Shown here piece by piece: positions 24,301 to 30,043 of a DNA stretch of 37,500 nucleotides (the first letter of the stretch is position 1; each line of letters starts with the position of its first letter). The stretch comes from Glandiceps talaboti. Lineage: Eukaryota > Hemichordata > Enteropneusta > Spengelidae. The notes below the pieces were generated by a model. It was not told the origin of the DNA, searched no databases, and worked only from the letters and a program-made list of their open reading frames with translations. The stretch is from positions 20,364,240 through 20,401,739 of the forward strand of contig NC_135561.1 in NCBI RefSeq assembly GCF_964340395.1. The letters run 5' to 3'. The position numbers and the translations under genes were made by a program.

Positions 24301-25458
24301 TGCCCGAACAGTCTAGCGAATGTCATTTTCAGACCGGACATTCCATTGAGATTACATTGAGCGGTGGGTTGGGCCATCTATGCATATATATACTTTAATA
24401 TATTCAATAACCTATGACCTCGGGGAATCTCTGCATGCAAGTGTTGACAAACACATTTACGTCATTACTATGGCTTATCGGTTTATGGTAATTGTGAGTT
24501 TGATGAGTGTGTAGATGTTGTCATTCACACATTTCGGTTAATGCATTGGTGGTTATTTATACAAGCCCCTCCTTAAGATGAATATGCATGAAAATTTAGC
24601 TATTGTCCTCTGTTTGTGCTTGTCGCTAATACGGTTCTCTGATTGGCAGTTATTTATATCCTGATGACATTCGCTAGACCTCGGATGTTCCATCCTCAAT
24701 AGCGTTGTTCGGCTGTGTGTCGTATTTTATCGGAAGAACATCCGAGGGCTAGCTGATAGACTAACCACTTGGTTGAGTGCATTCAAACCCAGACTGCAGC
24801 TAACCATTTGGTTGAGTGCATTCAAACCCAGACTGCAGCTAACCACTTGGTTGAGTGCATAAACCCAGACTGCAGCTAACCATTTGGTTGAGTGCATTCA
24901 AACCCAGACTGCAGCTAACCACTTGGTTGAGTGCATTCAAACCCAGACTGCAGCTAACCACTTGGTTGACTGCATTCAAACCCAGACTGCACCTAACCAC
25001 TTGGTTGAGTGCATTCAAACCCAGACTGCAGCTAACCACTTGATTGAGTGCATTCAAACCCAGACTGCAGCTAACCACTTGGTTGAGTGCATTCAAAACC
25101 AGACTGCAGCTAACCACTTGGTTGAGTGCATTCAAACCCAGGCTGCAGCTAACCACTTGGTTGAGTGCATTCAAACCCTGACTGCAGCTAACCGTTTGAC
25201 CAAGCTATCAATACATATAGAACTGTCAGTAATACTAGTACATAGTGTCACAGGACAGCAATAATTTGTTTCCATTATGACCTGTGTATGAACCTGCATG
25301 TTGAATTAACTTCCAACAGCCAAATTAGAGTCAGTTAATATACTGTGATGCTGTGATTATAACTCAATTGTGTTGTCTTTGCAGGTTACATGCAAAATGT
25401 ATCACAAAATCAACCTCAGCGACGACGAAGAAGACAACCTTATACAAAGCGATTTTAA
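1525..25458 (+). CDS. RBBP8: RBBP8/CtIP DNA end-resection endonuclease cofactor (9 coding exons)
   Basis: Spliced CDS: 1525-1603, 2750-2804, 3496-3615, 4952-5061, 5893-8508, 9540-9633, 19071-19176, 19621-19768, 25385-25458. All junctions are GT-AG and phase-consistent, giving 1133 residues against 897 for human CtIP. CtIP/Sae2 activates MRE11-RAD50-NBS1 to cut hairpins and blocked ends and starts homologous recombination. Seen: N-terminal coiled coil (EFQTLLTKLQEAHHRELE, residues 9-26); C90xxC93 matching the human CxxC; SPKF at 451-454, the BRCA1-BRCT-type motif; a GSIDPALKLSEL block matching human WSIDPGADLS; DMFD before acidic tracts; and the Sae2 domain (about 1035-1133) with EVVRKKDERKKLL, C1055xxC1058, CSRHR, a TP at 1091 aligning with human CDK site T847, and the STQTCQERGY signature. 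No clear PLDLS CtBP motif was found. TAA at 1510-1512 lies in frame upstream of the chosen ATG. Confidence 0.95.
1849..2163. repeat. 47-bp minisatellite with an internal palindrome, intron 1
   Basis: Seven copies of CCCAGCTGCTGGG (or CCCAACTGCTGGG) recur exactly every 47 bp from 1861. Each unit holds a near-perfect hairpin: TATTCACCCAGC, one base, then GCTGGGCAAATA. Single-copy relatives lie at 1648-1668 and, inverted, at about 1691-1708. The rest of intron 1 (1604-2749) shows nothing recognisable. Confidence 0.9.
2750..2804 (+). CDS. RBBP8: RBBP8 exon 2 (coiled coil)
   Basis: Acceptor ACTACTTAG, donor GTAAGT. The 55-nt exon enters in phase 1 and leaves in phase 2, encoding a Gln/Glu-rich helix (QQQKLLQQEEENK). 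It is short and low in complexity. It is accepted because it is the exon that links exons 1 and 3 in phase; an AG two bases further in would break the frame to exon 3. Confidence 0.72.
2857..3032. mobile_element. Small TIR element with TA target duplication (family A, copy 1), intron 2
   Basis: The ends are inverted: TTCAGTGTTTATGTTAAGG at the left, and the complement of TTCAGTGTTTTTGCTAAGG at the right. TA flanks each side (2855-2856, 3033-3034). Length is 176 bp with no coding capacity, as in a mariner-type MITE. A related copy lies at 3795-4031 and a degraded one at about 25739-25885. Confidence 0.75.
3293..3310. promoter_or_regulatory. CTCF-core-like AGAGGGCGCTA palindrome, intron 2
   Basis: The bases CAATAGAGGGCGCTATTG hold a GCGCCCTCTA core on the minus strand, inside a palindromic frame. 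It resembles the conserved bilaterian CTCF motif. Motif match only. Confidence 0.3.
3496..3615 (+). CDS. RBBP8: RBBP8 exon 3 (coiled coil)
   Basis: The exon follows TTATTTAAAG and ends before GTAAGTG. It encodes the helix VVKDLVKAKQQNKQQNKVL and then EIKQLKDKF, matching human CtIP [20 protein letters not shown]. This is the dimerising coiled coil just before the CxxC. The last codon is split and is completed as Asn by exon 4. Confidence 0.88.
3795..4031. mobile_element. Family A element, copy 2, with a duplicated end, intron 3
   Basis: It begins CAGTGTTTTTGCTAAGG and ends CTTAATAAAAACACTG. It is inverted relative to the copy at 2857. Its right end occurs twice in tandem (CTTAACAAAAACACTGG near 3957 and again at 4031), a terminal duplication of about 74 bp. 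Confidence 0.65.
4811..4925. mobile_element. 115-bp foldback element, intron 3, abutting exon 4
   Basis: The outer arms are inverted (about 4811-4843 against 4892-4925; ends TTTACGG/CCGTAAA, both including the core GATATGGGT or its variant). A second inverted pair, AGACCT and AGGTCT, lies in the middle. It has no coding capacity. It ends 26 bp before the exon 4 acceptor. Confidence 0.7.
4952..5061 (+). CDS. RBBP8: RBBP8 exon 4 (CxxC motif)
   Basis: Acceptor TTTCATAATTACAG, donor GTACAT. It encodes EQCQVC (C90, C93), aligning with human CDRC (C89/C92), followed by the helix AIEEERKQWLQLISEKEQDI. The acceptor lies only 26 bp after a foldback element at 4811-4925. Confidence 0.9.
5125..5141 (+). 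promoter_or_regulatory. CTCF-like site AGCGCCCTCATGTGGTC, intron 4
   Basis: It matches the GCGCCCTCTGGTGG type of CTCF core at most positions. Intron 4 (5062-5892) otherwise contains only the TTG microsatellite. Confidence 0.35.
5500..5545. repeat. (TTG)n microsatellite, intron 4
   Basis: About 15 uninterrupted TTG triplets. They generate poly-Cys and poly-Gln readings on the two strands; these are not genes. Confidence 0.95.
5893..8508 (+). CDS. RBBP8: RBBP8 exon 5 (large central exon)
   Basis: This 2616-nt exon follows TTTCAG and ends at GTAAAG (8509), encoding about residues 122-994. It covers the disordered middle of CtIP. KIRYRETQ aligns with human HVRYIEQT. Three spaced PETC/PETL motifs align with human LVADTYDQSQ and VVAETLG. 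SPKF is the likely BRCT-binding site, and GSIDPALKLSEL plus DMFD are the last conserved blocks. It contains a 12-Asp run (7515-7550) and an Asp/Glu run (about 8424-8490), both coded by GAT/GAG triplet repeats. Without splicing, the frame reads on to a stop at 8619-8621, which is intronic. The size excess over human CtIP is mostly here. Confidence 0.93.
7515..7550 (+). repeat. GAT triplet repeat coding 12 Asp in RBBP8
   Basis: Eleven GAT plus one GAC codon, in frame, in the central exon. Near-pure codon use indicates recent triplet expansion and likely length polymorphism. Confidence 0.9.
8424..8490 (+). repeat. GAT/GAG triplet repeat coding an Asp/Glu tract in RBBP8
   Basis: A GAT run passes into GAG and then mixed GAA/AAA/GAT codons, right after the conserved DMFD motif and just before the exon 5 donor. 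Human CtIP has a much shorter acidic stretch here (AADEEEE), so the acidity is conserved but expanded. Confidence 0.88.
8651..8760. repeat. 55-bp perfect tandem duplication, intron 5
   Basis: AGTGTAAATAACACATACTG starts at 8651 and again at 8706, with the rest of the unit identical through the second copy. A smaller duplication around ATGTATGTACCCTGTGCCCT lies at about 8909-8962. Confidence 0.9.
9286..9425. repeat. Microsatellite cluster (TCTG, TG, GTGA), intron 5
   Basis: (TCTG)n at about 9286-9328, TG-rich sequence near 9354-9370 and (GTGA)n at about 9399-9424. They lie 115-250 bp before the exon 6 acceptor. Nothing else is recognised in intron 5. Confidence 0.9.
9540..9633 (+). CDS. RBBP8: RBBP8 exon 6
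   Basis: Acceptor TTTCTAGCAG, donor GTAAGG; enters in phase 1, leaves in phase 2. It encodes KKLLEKEREEHKHDIHF and a His/Asp-rich stretch. Conservation is weak, but both splice sites and phases fit exons 5 and 7 exactly. Confidence 0.75.
9634..10944. other. Intron 6, 5' part: no recognisable gene
   Basis: AT-rich and low in CpG. A 15-bp unit (TACATTAAATTCCTA) is repeated two to three times at about 10125-10165. The segment around 10490-10640 carries loosely repeated GATCAAAATC/GGTCAAAATC phrases. No exon-like or RNA-like element is supported. Confidence 0.5.
10945..11480. repeat. 41-bp minisatellite, intron 6
   Basis: About 13 copies of a 41-bp unit built on CTCAGTTCCACTTGTCTGTG and GGCTCCCTAGTACAATCA. 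Copies are near identical, so the array is young or homogenised. The last unit is degenerate. Confidence 0.93.
11481..12362. other. Intron 6, between arrays: no recognisable feature
   Basis: AT-rich unique-looking DNA with several copies of TTGATTGA/ATTAATCC-type phrases near 11880-12010. No open frame with protein character. Confidence 0.4.
12363..12510. mobile_element. 148-bp palindromic foldback element, intron 6
   Basis: The outer ends are ATGGGAGCT and AGCTCCCAT, a perfect 9-bp inverted pair. Inside are perfect 23-bp inverted arms at 12390-12412 and 12454-12476. It has no coding capacity and no clear target duplication. It is MITE-like, or a palindrome prone to form a hairpin. Confidence 0.78.
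12789..18861. repeat. Giant 28-bp minisatellite, about 6.07 kb, intron 6
   Basis: The unit is 28 bp: TTCAAACCCATCC, then AAGGTACC (with a KpnI site), then ATGTGTG. By eye it has roughly 190-195 units. About 53 carry an extra 12-bp block (CTTCAAACCCAT), a partial internal duplication giving 40-bp units. Common variants are CCC/CCT, GGTACC/GGTATC, GTGTG/GTGTA, TTCAAACC/TTCTAACC and CCATGTG/CCACATG. The consensus has no stop in any forward frame, and 28 is 1 mod 3, so three units encode a 28-residue Cys-rich superperiod in every frame. The ORFs of 1187, 868, 1396 and 871 codons are by-products of this. Every frame is equally open, which argues against coding. Confidence 0.97.
18862..19070. other. 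Intron 6, 3' end
   Basis: About 210 bp of AT-rich sequence between the array and exon 7. It supplies the polypyrimidine tract and AG of the exon 7 acceptor. Confidence 0.6.
19071..19176 (+). CDS. RBBP8: RBBP8 exon 7 (start of Sae2 domain)
   Basis: Acceptor TTTCTACTACAG, donor GTAAGT. It encodes KYSEVVRKKDERKKLL and then CKQC, matching human IEVVRKKEERRKLL and CKEC. It lies 9.4 kb after exon 6, on the far side of the giant minisatellite, so the gene spans the array. Confidence 0.95.
19177..19620. other. Intron 7 with a diverged internal duplication
   Basis: ACTGTAGTGTGTACATTATC (near 19245) and ACTGTAGTGTATACACTATC (near 19343) head two similar segments about 98 bp apart. Nothing else is recognised. 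Confidence 0.6.
19621..19768 (+). CDS. RBBP8: RBBP8 exon 8 (Sae2 domain core)
   Basis: Acceptor TTATCTTCCCAG, donor GTATGT. It encodes ECSRHRGKFQPPSTPDHYW and then MPSTQTCQERG, the most diagnostic stretch of CtIP/Sae2/Ctp1. The TP pair (T1091) aligns with the CDK site needed for resection (human T847). The CSRHR motif contributes to the zinc/DNA-binding fold. Confidence 0.97.
19778..20409. repeat. 38-bp minisatellite starting next to the exon 8 donor, intron 8
   Basis: About 16-17 copies of a 38-bp unit built on GACTTAGGAAAGACTTTGAT and ATTAGGGATAGGGAGAAT. The array starts about 9 nt after the exon/intron junction. Most units contain one TTAGGG and one ATAGGG. One unit has lost CTTAG, and a few read GTGAGGG or AAGG. 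Confidence 0.93.
20410..21328. other. Intron 8 segment: no gene seen
   Basis: AT-rich. It includes a G-run near 21018-21040. The stretch at about 20880-20985 (GCAATACTGTTCACAG and what follows) is distantly similar to about 30545-30640 and may be an old dispersed repeat. Confidence 0.4.
21329..21348. repeat. Poly-C tract (20 C)
   Basis: An uninterrupted run of 20 C. On the minus strand it is a G-run with potential for quadruplex or triplex structure and for sequencing slippage. Confidence 0.9.
21455..21841 (+). mobile_element. tRNA-derived SINE, possibly two tandem diverged copies
   Basis: The better copy (about 21645-21841) has a Pol III A box, TGGCCAAGTGG (21660-21670), and a B box, GGTTCAAACCC (21703-21713), at tRNA-like spacing. 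An unrelated body follows from about 21748 (AAAAGATGAAAGT, then ATTAGATTTA and TATGTAATA). The same body occurs at about 21551-21644, preceded by a decayed head with CCAAGGTCG and CATCTGT in matching order. No anticodon stem or intact cloverleaf is evident, so this is not a tRNA gene. Confidence 0.6.
21853..21911. repeat. 30-bp tandem duplication
   Basis: Two adjacent copies of TTGTTTCATTAAAATCTAAA plus ten further bases, ending in CATAC. Confidence 0.85.
22420..22800. other. CpG-retaining block in intron 8, unassigned
   Basis: CpG dinucleotides are frequent here (for example in CTCGCCGTG, TTTCGTTCGATG, TTCCGATTTCGAC, CCCGCAC) and rare in the surrounding introns. It holds the hairpin GTGCGGG (22703-22709) / CCCGCAC (22721-22727) and a YY1-like ATGGCAGCG. 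A 75-codon open frame (22428-22655) has no recognisable family. It could be a nested promoter or noncoding first exon, or a recent insertion. Confidence 0.4.
23472..23685. repeat. About 210-bp dispersed repeat (family B), copy 1, intron 8
   Basis: Nearly the same sequence recurs in the same orientation at 26911-27125, from AGAGAAACCAAGCTAAAATA to ATAGTGTTATCTA, with only scattered substitutions and a few small indels. No TIR, tail or reading frame is obvious. Confidence 0.88.
24072..25197. repeat. 39-bp minisatellite, split by an insertion, intron 8
   Basis: The unit joins GAGTGCATTCAAACCCAGAC and TGCAGCTAACCACTTGGTT. Four copies lie at 24072-24226 and about eleven at 24763-25197. Because 39 is a multiple of 3, both strands give 13-residue repeat ORFs, which are artefacts. 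The array ends about 190 bp before exon 9. Confidence 0.93.
24227..24762. mobile_element. 536-bp inverted-repeat transposon inserted in the 39-bp array
   Basis: It starts AGTCT and ends AGACT, with interrupted inverted ends (GCTAG, then TTCGGGC/TCGGATG) and a perfect 15-bp pair, TCTAGCGAATGTCAT (24312-24326) and its complement (24664-24678). It is flanked by an 11-bp direct repeat, AACCACTTGGT (24216-24226, 24763-24773). There is no transposase. Long TIRs with a 9-11 bp duplication suit a Mutator-like non-autonomous element. It is richer in CpG than its surroundings. Confidence 0.8.
25385..25458 (+). CDS. RBBP8: RBBP8 exon 9 (C-terminus and stop)
   Basis: Acceptor TTGTCTTTGCAG. It completes the split Gly of ERGY and encodes QPQRRRRRQPYTKRF, matching human RPKRRQPYNAIF, then TAA at 25456-25458. 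The basic tail is typical of the CtIP C-terminus. No AATAAA follows closely, so the 3' UTR end is not placed. Confidence 0.92.
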
Positions 25459-25511
25459 TTTGTGGTGTGTAGTTATGTATTGGTATGTATACTATAGATA
25501 CAGGACTGATC

Positions 25512-25651
25512 AGGTAACCATGACAACAAGAATGATGACATAACCATGACAACAAAAATGATGATAGCCATGGCAGCAAGACAGATGACATTACCATGGC
25601 AACAGGGCTGGTGAAGTAACCATGGCAACAGGTCTGGTGAAGTAACCATGA
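25512..25651. repeat. About 26-bp tandem repeat of RFX/X-box-like palindromes, 3' UTR or flank
   Basis: Six units each contain a form of GTAACCATGGCAAC or a close variant (AACCATGACAAC, AGCCATGGCAGC, TACCATGGCAAC). One, at 25616-25629, is a full RFX X-box palindrome. The array begins about 55 bp after the RBBP8 stop codon, so it is probably transcribed. Confidence 0.75.
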
Positions 25652-25738
25652 CAAATATTTAAAAAGGTATAGTTTTATGACAGTATAATGATAATCAAGT
25701 TAATTACACACTAAAAGTACTTTAAGTTATTTCTAGCC

Positions 25739-25885
25739 GTGTTTCTGTGAAGGTTTGGTAAACCCTGATGGAAAGGAAATCTAGTAAAATTTACCTAGAT
25801 TTCAAGACTTAGTAATTTTGATACAAAACCCAATGACATACCGAGAGAACTCAGGTAGATTACCACCATTATCTGGTGACTGGTA
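25739..25885. mobile_element. Degraded family A TIR element, copy 3
   Basis: Scattered blocks match the element at 3795 in order: GTGTTT, AAGGTTTGGTAAACCCTG, GTAAAATT, then AACTCAGGTAGATT and CCACC. The ends are eroded. Confidence 0.5.
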
Positions 25886-26225
25886 TCTTAATGCTGAACA
25901 TAACTGACAAAATTTGACATTGGAGAAAATACATACATTTACATCTTTATGGTATTCCATTGTAAAGACTATGTAGATTTCTACCACAGTGACTAGCCAC
26001 CTAGTGATGTGATTATACTCATAATGTAACTCAGCTCTTCCACTTTGTGAAAAATACTGTACCAAATGTTTGAAAAGTTTTAGGGTCATCAACGATGAAT
26101 ATAAGTCTGGTTATTTTATGATAGGGAACTTGTTAACCGTCCATATTGAATGGTGCATCATGGGAAAAGAATCATTCATTTGATAAACTTGAATGTGTCA
26201 CTGTTGTAAACAATCTTATCATATT

Positions 26226-26392
26226 GTTAATAACCACAACACATCTTGTCAAGTTCCCTTTATTATTAAAGTCACTTACTGAAAATCTTGTCAAATTCCC
26301 CCAAGTCAGTTACAAAAAATCTTGTCATGGTCCCCAAGTCAGTTACAAAAAATCTTGTCATGTTCCCCCAAGTCAGTTACAGAAAATCTATC
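26226..26392. repeat. About 35-bp short tandem repeat
   Basis: Four degenerate units carry AATCTTGTCA, then TTCCCCCAAGTCAGTTAC. It accounts for a spurious open frame in this stretch. Confidence 0.8.
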
Positions 26393-26910
26393 TATATGAT
26401 CATTATACAGTAGGTTAAATTTACTATAAATACAAGCAAGCCTTTGATTCTCAGCCTGCTCAGTTTGGTTTGAAAATTTGCTATGACCGTATGCTATGAC
26501 AAAGTATACATTGTATCACTGCAGGTTTTAGCTTAATCACATAAGATATTACACTCTATCAAGGGTTTAGTTCTCATCTAAAATACAGAGCCACTGTATT
26601 ATCATTGTGTAGAATCTTTCTACATACAGGTGTGAAACTCGGGTTTTTCAACACAACTAGTGTGAAAGAATCCTGGAATTTAATTAACAGTTTTGAATAC
26701 TAGCCCACTTAGTTGCTACAGTAATAAAATACTCCATCTGTTGTTGTATGTAATTACATCAGAATTAAACTAACATCTACTACCACCCTGGATATCATAA
26801 TGTTGTACAAGGCCAGTAGTATTGTTTCCTATAGAGAAATCACTTGACAATAGAGTCCTAAAACATCCACAGTAGACAATAATACAACAACAGCACAATA
26901 GTTGGAAGGT

Positions 26911-27125
26911 TAATAGGTAGATGTGGAAAGAGAAACCAAGCTAAAATAGATTAACGTAAGTTGACAATGTTTTTAATTCCCTTTGATTGAAGTAGTGAAT
27001 GAATAAACAGCTGTGTCCTTGGACAAGTATGTGACATGTACATAATGATATAGTATCTAGTAATAAATGATGATACTATGCTATAATTAGTAACACAGTT
27101 CTATCAAAGGATAAAGTGTTATCTA
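26911..27125. repeat. Family B dispersed repeat, copy 2
   Basis: Second copy of the sequence at 23472-23685, same orientation, about 1.5 kb beyond the RBBP8 stop codon. Confidence 0.88.
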
Positions 27126-27177
27126 ATATACTATCTCACCTCAAGGTGATAAGATAATCTCTGATTGCAATGTCTAC

Positions 27178-28300
27178 CTTAGCCTACCTGTAGACTTGAA
27201 GAACTAACACTACTACACTATTCCACTATCCTAACTGTAGCCTACCTGTAGACTTGAAGGACTAACACTACTACACTATTTCAGCTATCCTAACTGTAGC
27301 CTACCTGTAGTCTTGAAGGACTAACACTACTACACTATTTCAGCTATCCTAACTGTAGCCTACCTGTAGACTTGAAGGACTAACACTACTACACTATTTC
27401 AGCTATCCTAACTGTAGCCTACCTGTAGACTTGAAGAACTAACACTACCACACTATTTCAGCTATCCTAACTATAGCCTACCTGTAGACTTGAAGGACTA
27501 ACACTACTACACTATTTCAGCTATCCTAACTGTAGCCTACCTGTAGACTTGAAGGACTAACACTATTACACTATTTCAGCTATCCTAACTGTAGCCTACC
27601 TGTAGACTTGAAGAACTAACACTACCACACTATTTCAGCTATCCTAACTATAGCCTACCTGTAGACTTGAAGGACTAACACTACTACACTATTTCAGCTA
27701 TCCTAACTGTAGCCTACCTGTAGACTTGAAGGACTAACACTACTACACTATTTCAGCTATCCTAACTGTAGCCTACCTGTAGACTTGAAGGACTAACACT
27801 ACTACACTATTTCAGCTATCCTAACTGTAGCCTACCTGTAGACTTGAAGGACTAACACTACTACACTATTCCGCTATCCTAACTGTAGCCTACCTGTAGA
27901 CTTGAAGGACTAACACTACTACACTATTTCAGCTATCCTAACTGTAGCCTACCTGTAGACTTGAAGGACTAACGCTACTACACTATTTCAGCTATCCTAA
28001 CTGTAGCCTACCTGTAGACTTGAAGAACTAACACTACCACACTATTTCAGCTATCCTAACTGTAGCCTACCTGTAGACTTGAAGGACTAACACTACTACA
28101 CTATTTCAGCTATCCTAACTGTAGCCTACCTGTAGACTTGAAGGACTAACGCTACTACACTATTTCAGCTATCCTAACTGTAGCCTACCTGTAGACTTGA
28201 AGGACTAACGCTACTACACTATTTCAGCTATCCTAACTGTAGCCTACCTGTAGACTTGAAGGACTAACACTACTATACTATTTCTGCTATCCTAACTGAC
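27178..28300. repeat. 59-bp minisatellite with 3'-splice-site-like units
   Basis: About 19 copies of a 59-bp unit containing GTAGCCTACCTGTAGACTTG and ACTAACACTACTACACTA, then TTTCAG in nearly all units. CTAAC followed 18 nt later by CTATTTCAG is an excellent branch point plus acceptor. Units with GAAGAACT...ACCACAC recur at intervals, suggesting a higher-order pattern. Confidence 0.93.
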
Positions 28301-28885
28301 ATTTTGTGTTGCCCCACTTTCCTAGGTACTGAAAACAAAACACTTCTGTTAAAGACAAAATTTCAAATATTTGACACTGGAGGGCAAAATGTTGAGGTAC
28401 ATTTATTATTCATGTTTTTTACTACATTAATTATGTAAACAACATCCAAAAACTAACTGCAGATCTAATTTTTGTAAAACATTTTAGTGGGGAAAATTTC
28501 AGGTTATTTATTTGGTAATTTTGGAAGATTTGTTTTCTTCAGATGGACATGGTTAACATTTCAAGTTGACTATGTCCTAATAAAAGTGACCTGCAGGGTC
28601 AGCTGATTGTTAGGAATATAACCTTGTTTGTTAGGCGTCAAACTCACTATAAATAGCAAACATATTGTTTTCCTATAAACACAGGTGAATAGTGCAGGTA
28701 GTTTGAATATCACCAACTAATTAATTAAAGCAGTATCAATATTTGTCAGACAAATTTCATAACTTTGGTGTACCAATGGTAGAAGTCATAAAGCTAGGCA
28801 GTTTGAGATAGGATCACACTCTCTAACAGTAATAAATATCTATTGTTGATCTGTTGTGGCTTGCTATATTATAGGTGTACGTACA
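28301..28885. other. 3' flank segment: nothing recognised
   Basis: AT-rich unique-looking DNA with no long open frame, RNA or repeat that I can support. Confidence 0.4.
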
Positions 28886-28989
28886 TAACATACATACATA
28901 CATACATACATACATACACACACATACATACATACATACATACATACATACATACATACATACATACATACATACATACATACATACAT

Positions 28990-29022
<33 letters not shown>

Positions 29023-29248
29023 TACATACATACATACATACACACATGCACGCACATACATACATACATACATACATACATACATACATACATGCATGCA
29101 CGTATGCACACATACATGCATGCACGCATGCACTCATGCATGCATGCATGCATACATACATACATGCATACATGCATGCATACAGACACACACACACACA
29201 CACACATGCACATACGTATGTACATACATACGTACGTACGTACATATT
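28886..29248. repeat. (CATA)n microsatellite with CATG/CACG interruptions
   Basis: About 360 bp of CATA tetranucleotides with CA runs, CATGCATG and CGTACGTA blocks at the 3' side. All open frames here, on both strands, are artefacts. Confidence 0.96.
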
Positions 29249-29254
29249 AATAAT

Positions 29255-29400
29255 AATGATAATATTGTCGGTTTTTATATAGCAGTTTACCACTCTGTGC
29301 TCAAAGCGCTTTACAAATATTACCCCTGGCACAGATCTATAGTGGCACAATGGCCCTTTACTTCCTGAACTCCTTGGAGGAGTATACATTAGTGTAAGTG
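29255..29400. mobile_element. Dispersed repeat with CAAAGCGCTTTACA core
   Basis: AATAATAATGATAAT is followed by TTTTATATAGCAGTTTACCA, then CTCAAAGCGCTTTACAAATA and GGCACAGATCTATAGTGGCA. This wording is familiar from interspersed repeats of many marine animals, often next to a microsatellite as here. Its class (SINE, MITE or LINE tail) cannot be settled from one copy. Confidence 0.5.
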
Positions 29401-29900
29401 ATCTGACTGAAACAAATGTTTAATTATATCAACAATACACAAATACCTGTAACTATTAGGTTGACCTCTTCTAGAAATATGATTTGATAAGTGTGTGTGT
29501 ATTCCTCATCAAAACAAGTTTGTTGGCTAGATGCCAGGGTATCACTAAAAGACAATACTGTATCCTGTTGTTATTGCTGACACTGTCTAACTATAGATAT
29601 TATTACCAGTATTATATTTCAGGCAAGTATTTGATCAAACTTTACTGGTATAAACACATAGCACTGACTTGGTTGATGTAACTTTATCATTTTAGAACCA
29701 CAATTGAGACAGAAATATGTAAAAATATTTTATCTTCAATAAATATTATCAAGGCAAATAGATTAGGATAACTTCTACTTCTATACTTTGTAAATATCCA
29801 ACAAAGATTATCATCCCATCACAAGAGGTTTTCCCATAAACCTTTGCAGGAAATCTATACAATTGGCTGAACACATGTCAAGTGCAGTATGGCTTCTTTA

Positions 29901-30043
29901 CAAGATTTCAAAGTTGAGTAAATTACTGCAGTGTTATTTTATCACGCCAAGATTTCAAAGTTGAGTAAATTACTGCAGTGTCAGTTTCTCACCCCAAGAT
30001 TTCAAAGTTGAATAAATTACTGCAGTGTTATTTTATCACCCCA
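29901..30043. repeat. 47-bp tandem repeat, three copies
   Basis: CAAGATTTCAAAGTTGAGTA starts at 29901 and recurs twice at about 47-bp steps, each copy followed by AATTACTGCAGTGT and TATCACCCC-type ends. Confidence 0.88.

Noticed and set aside
24839-25264. Repeat ORFs on both strands with 13-residue periods
   Set aside because: They are translations of the 39-bp minisatellite, with no independent coding evidence.
28823-29389. Overlapping ORFs on both strands rich in Tyr/Val/Cys/Met or His/Thr/Ile
   Set aside because: They are translations of a CATA microsatellite.
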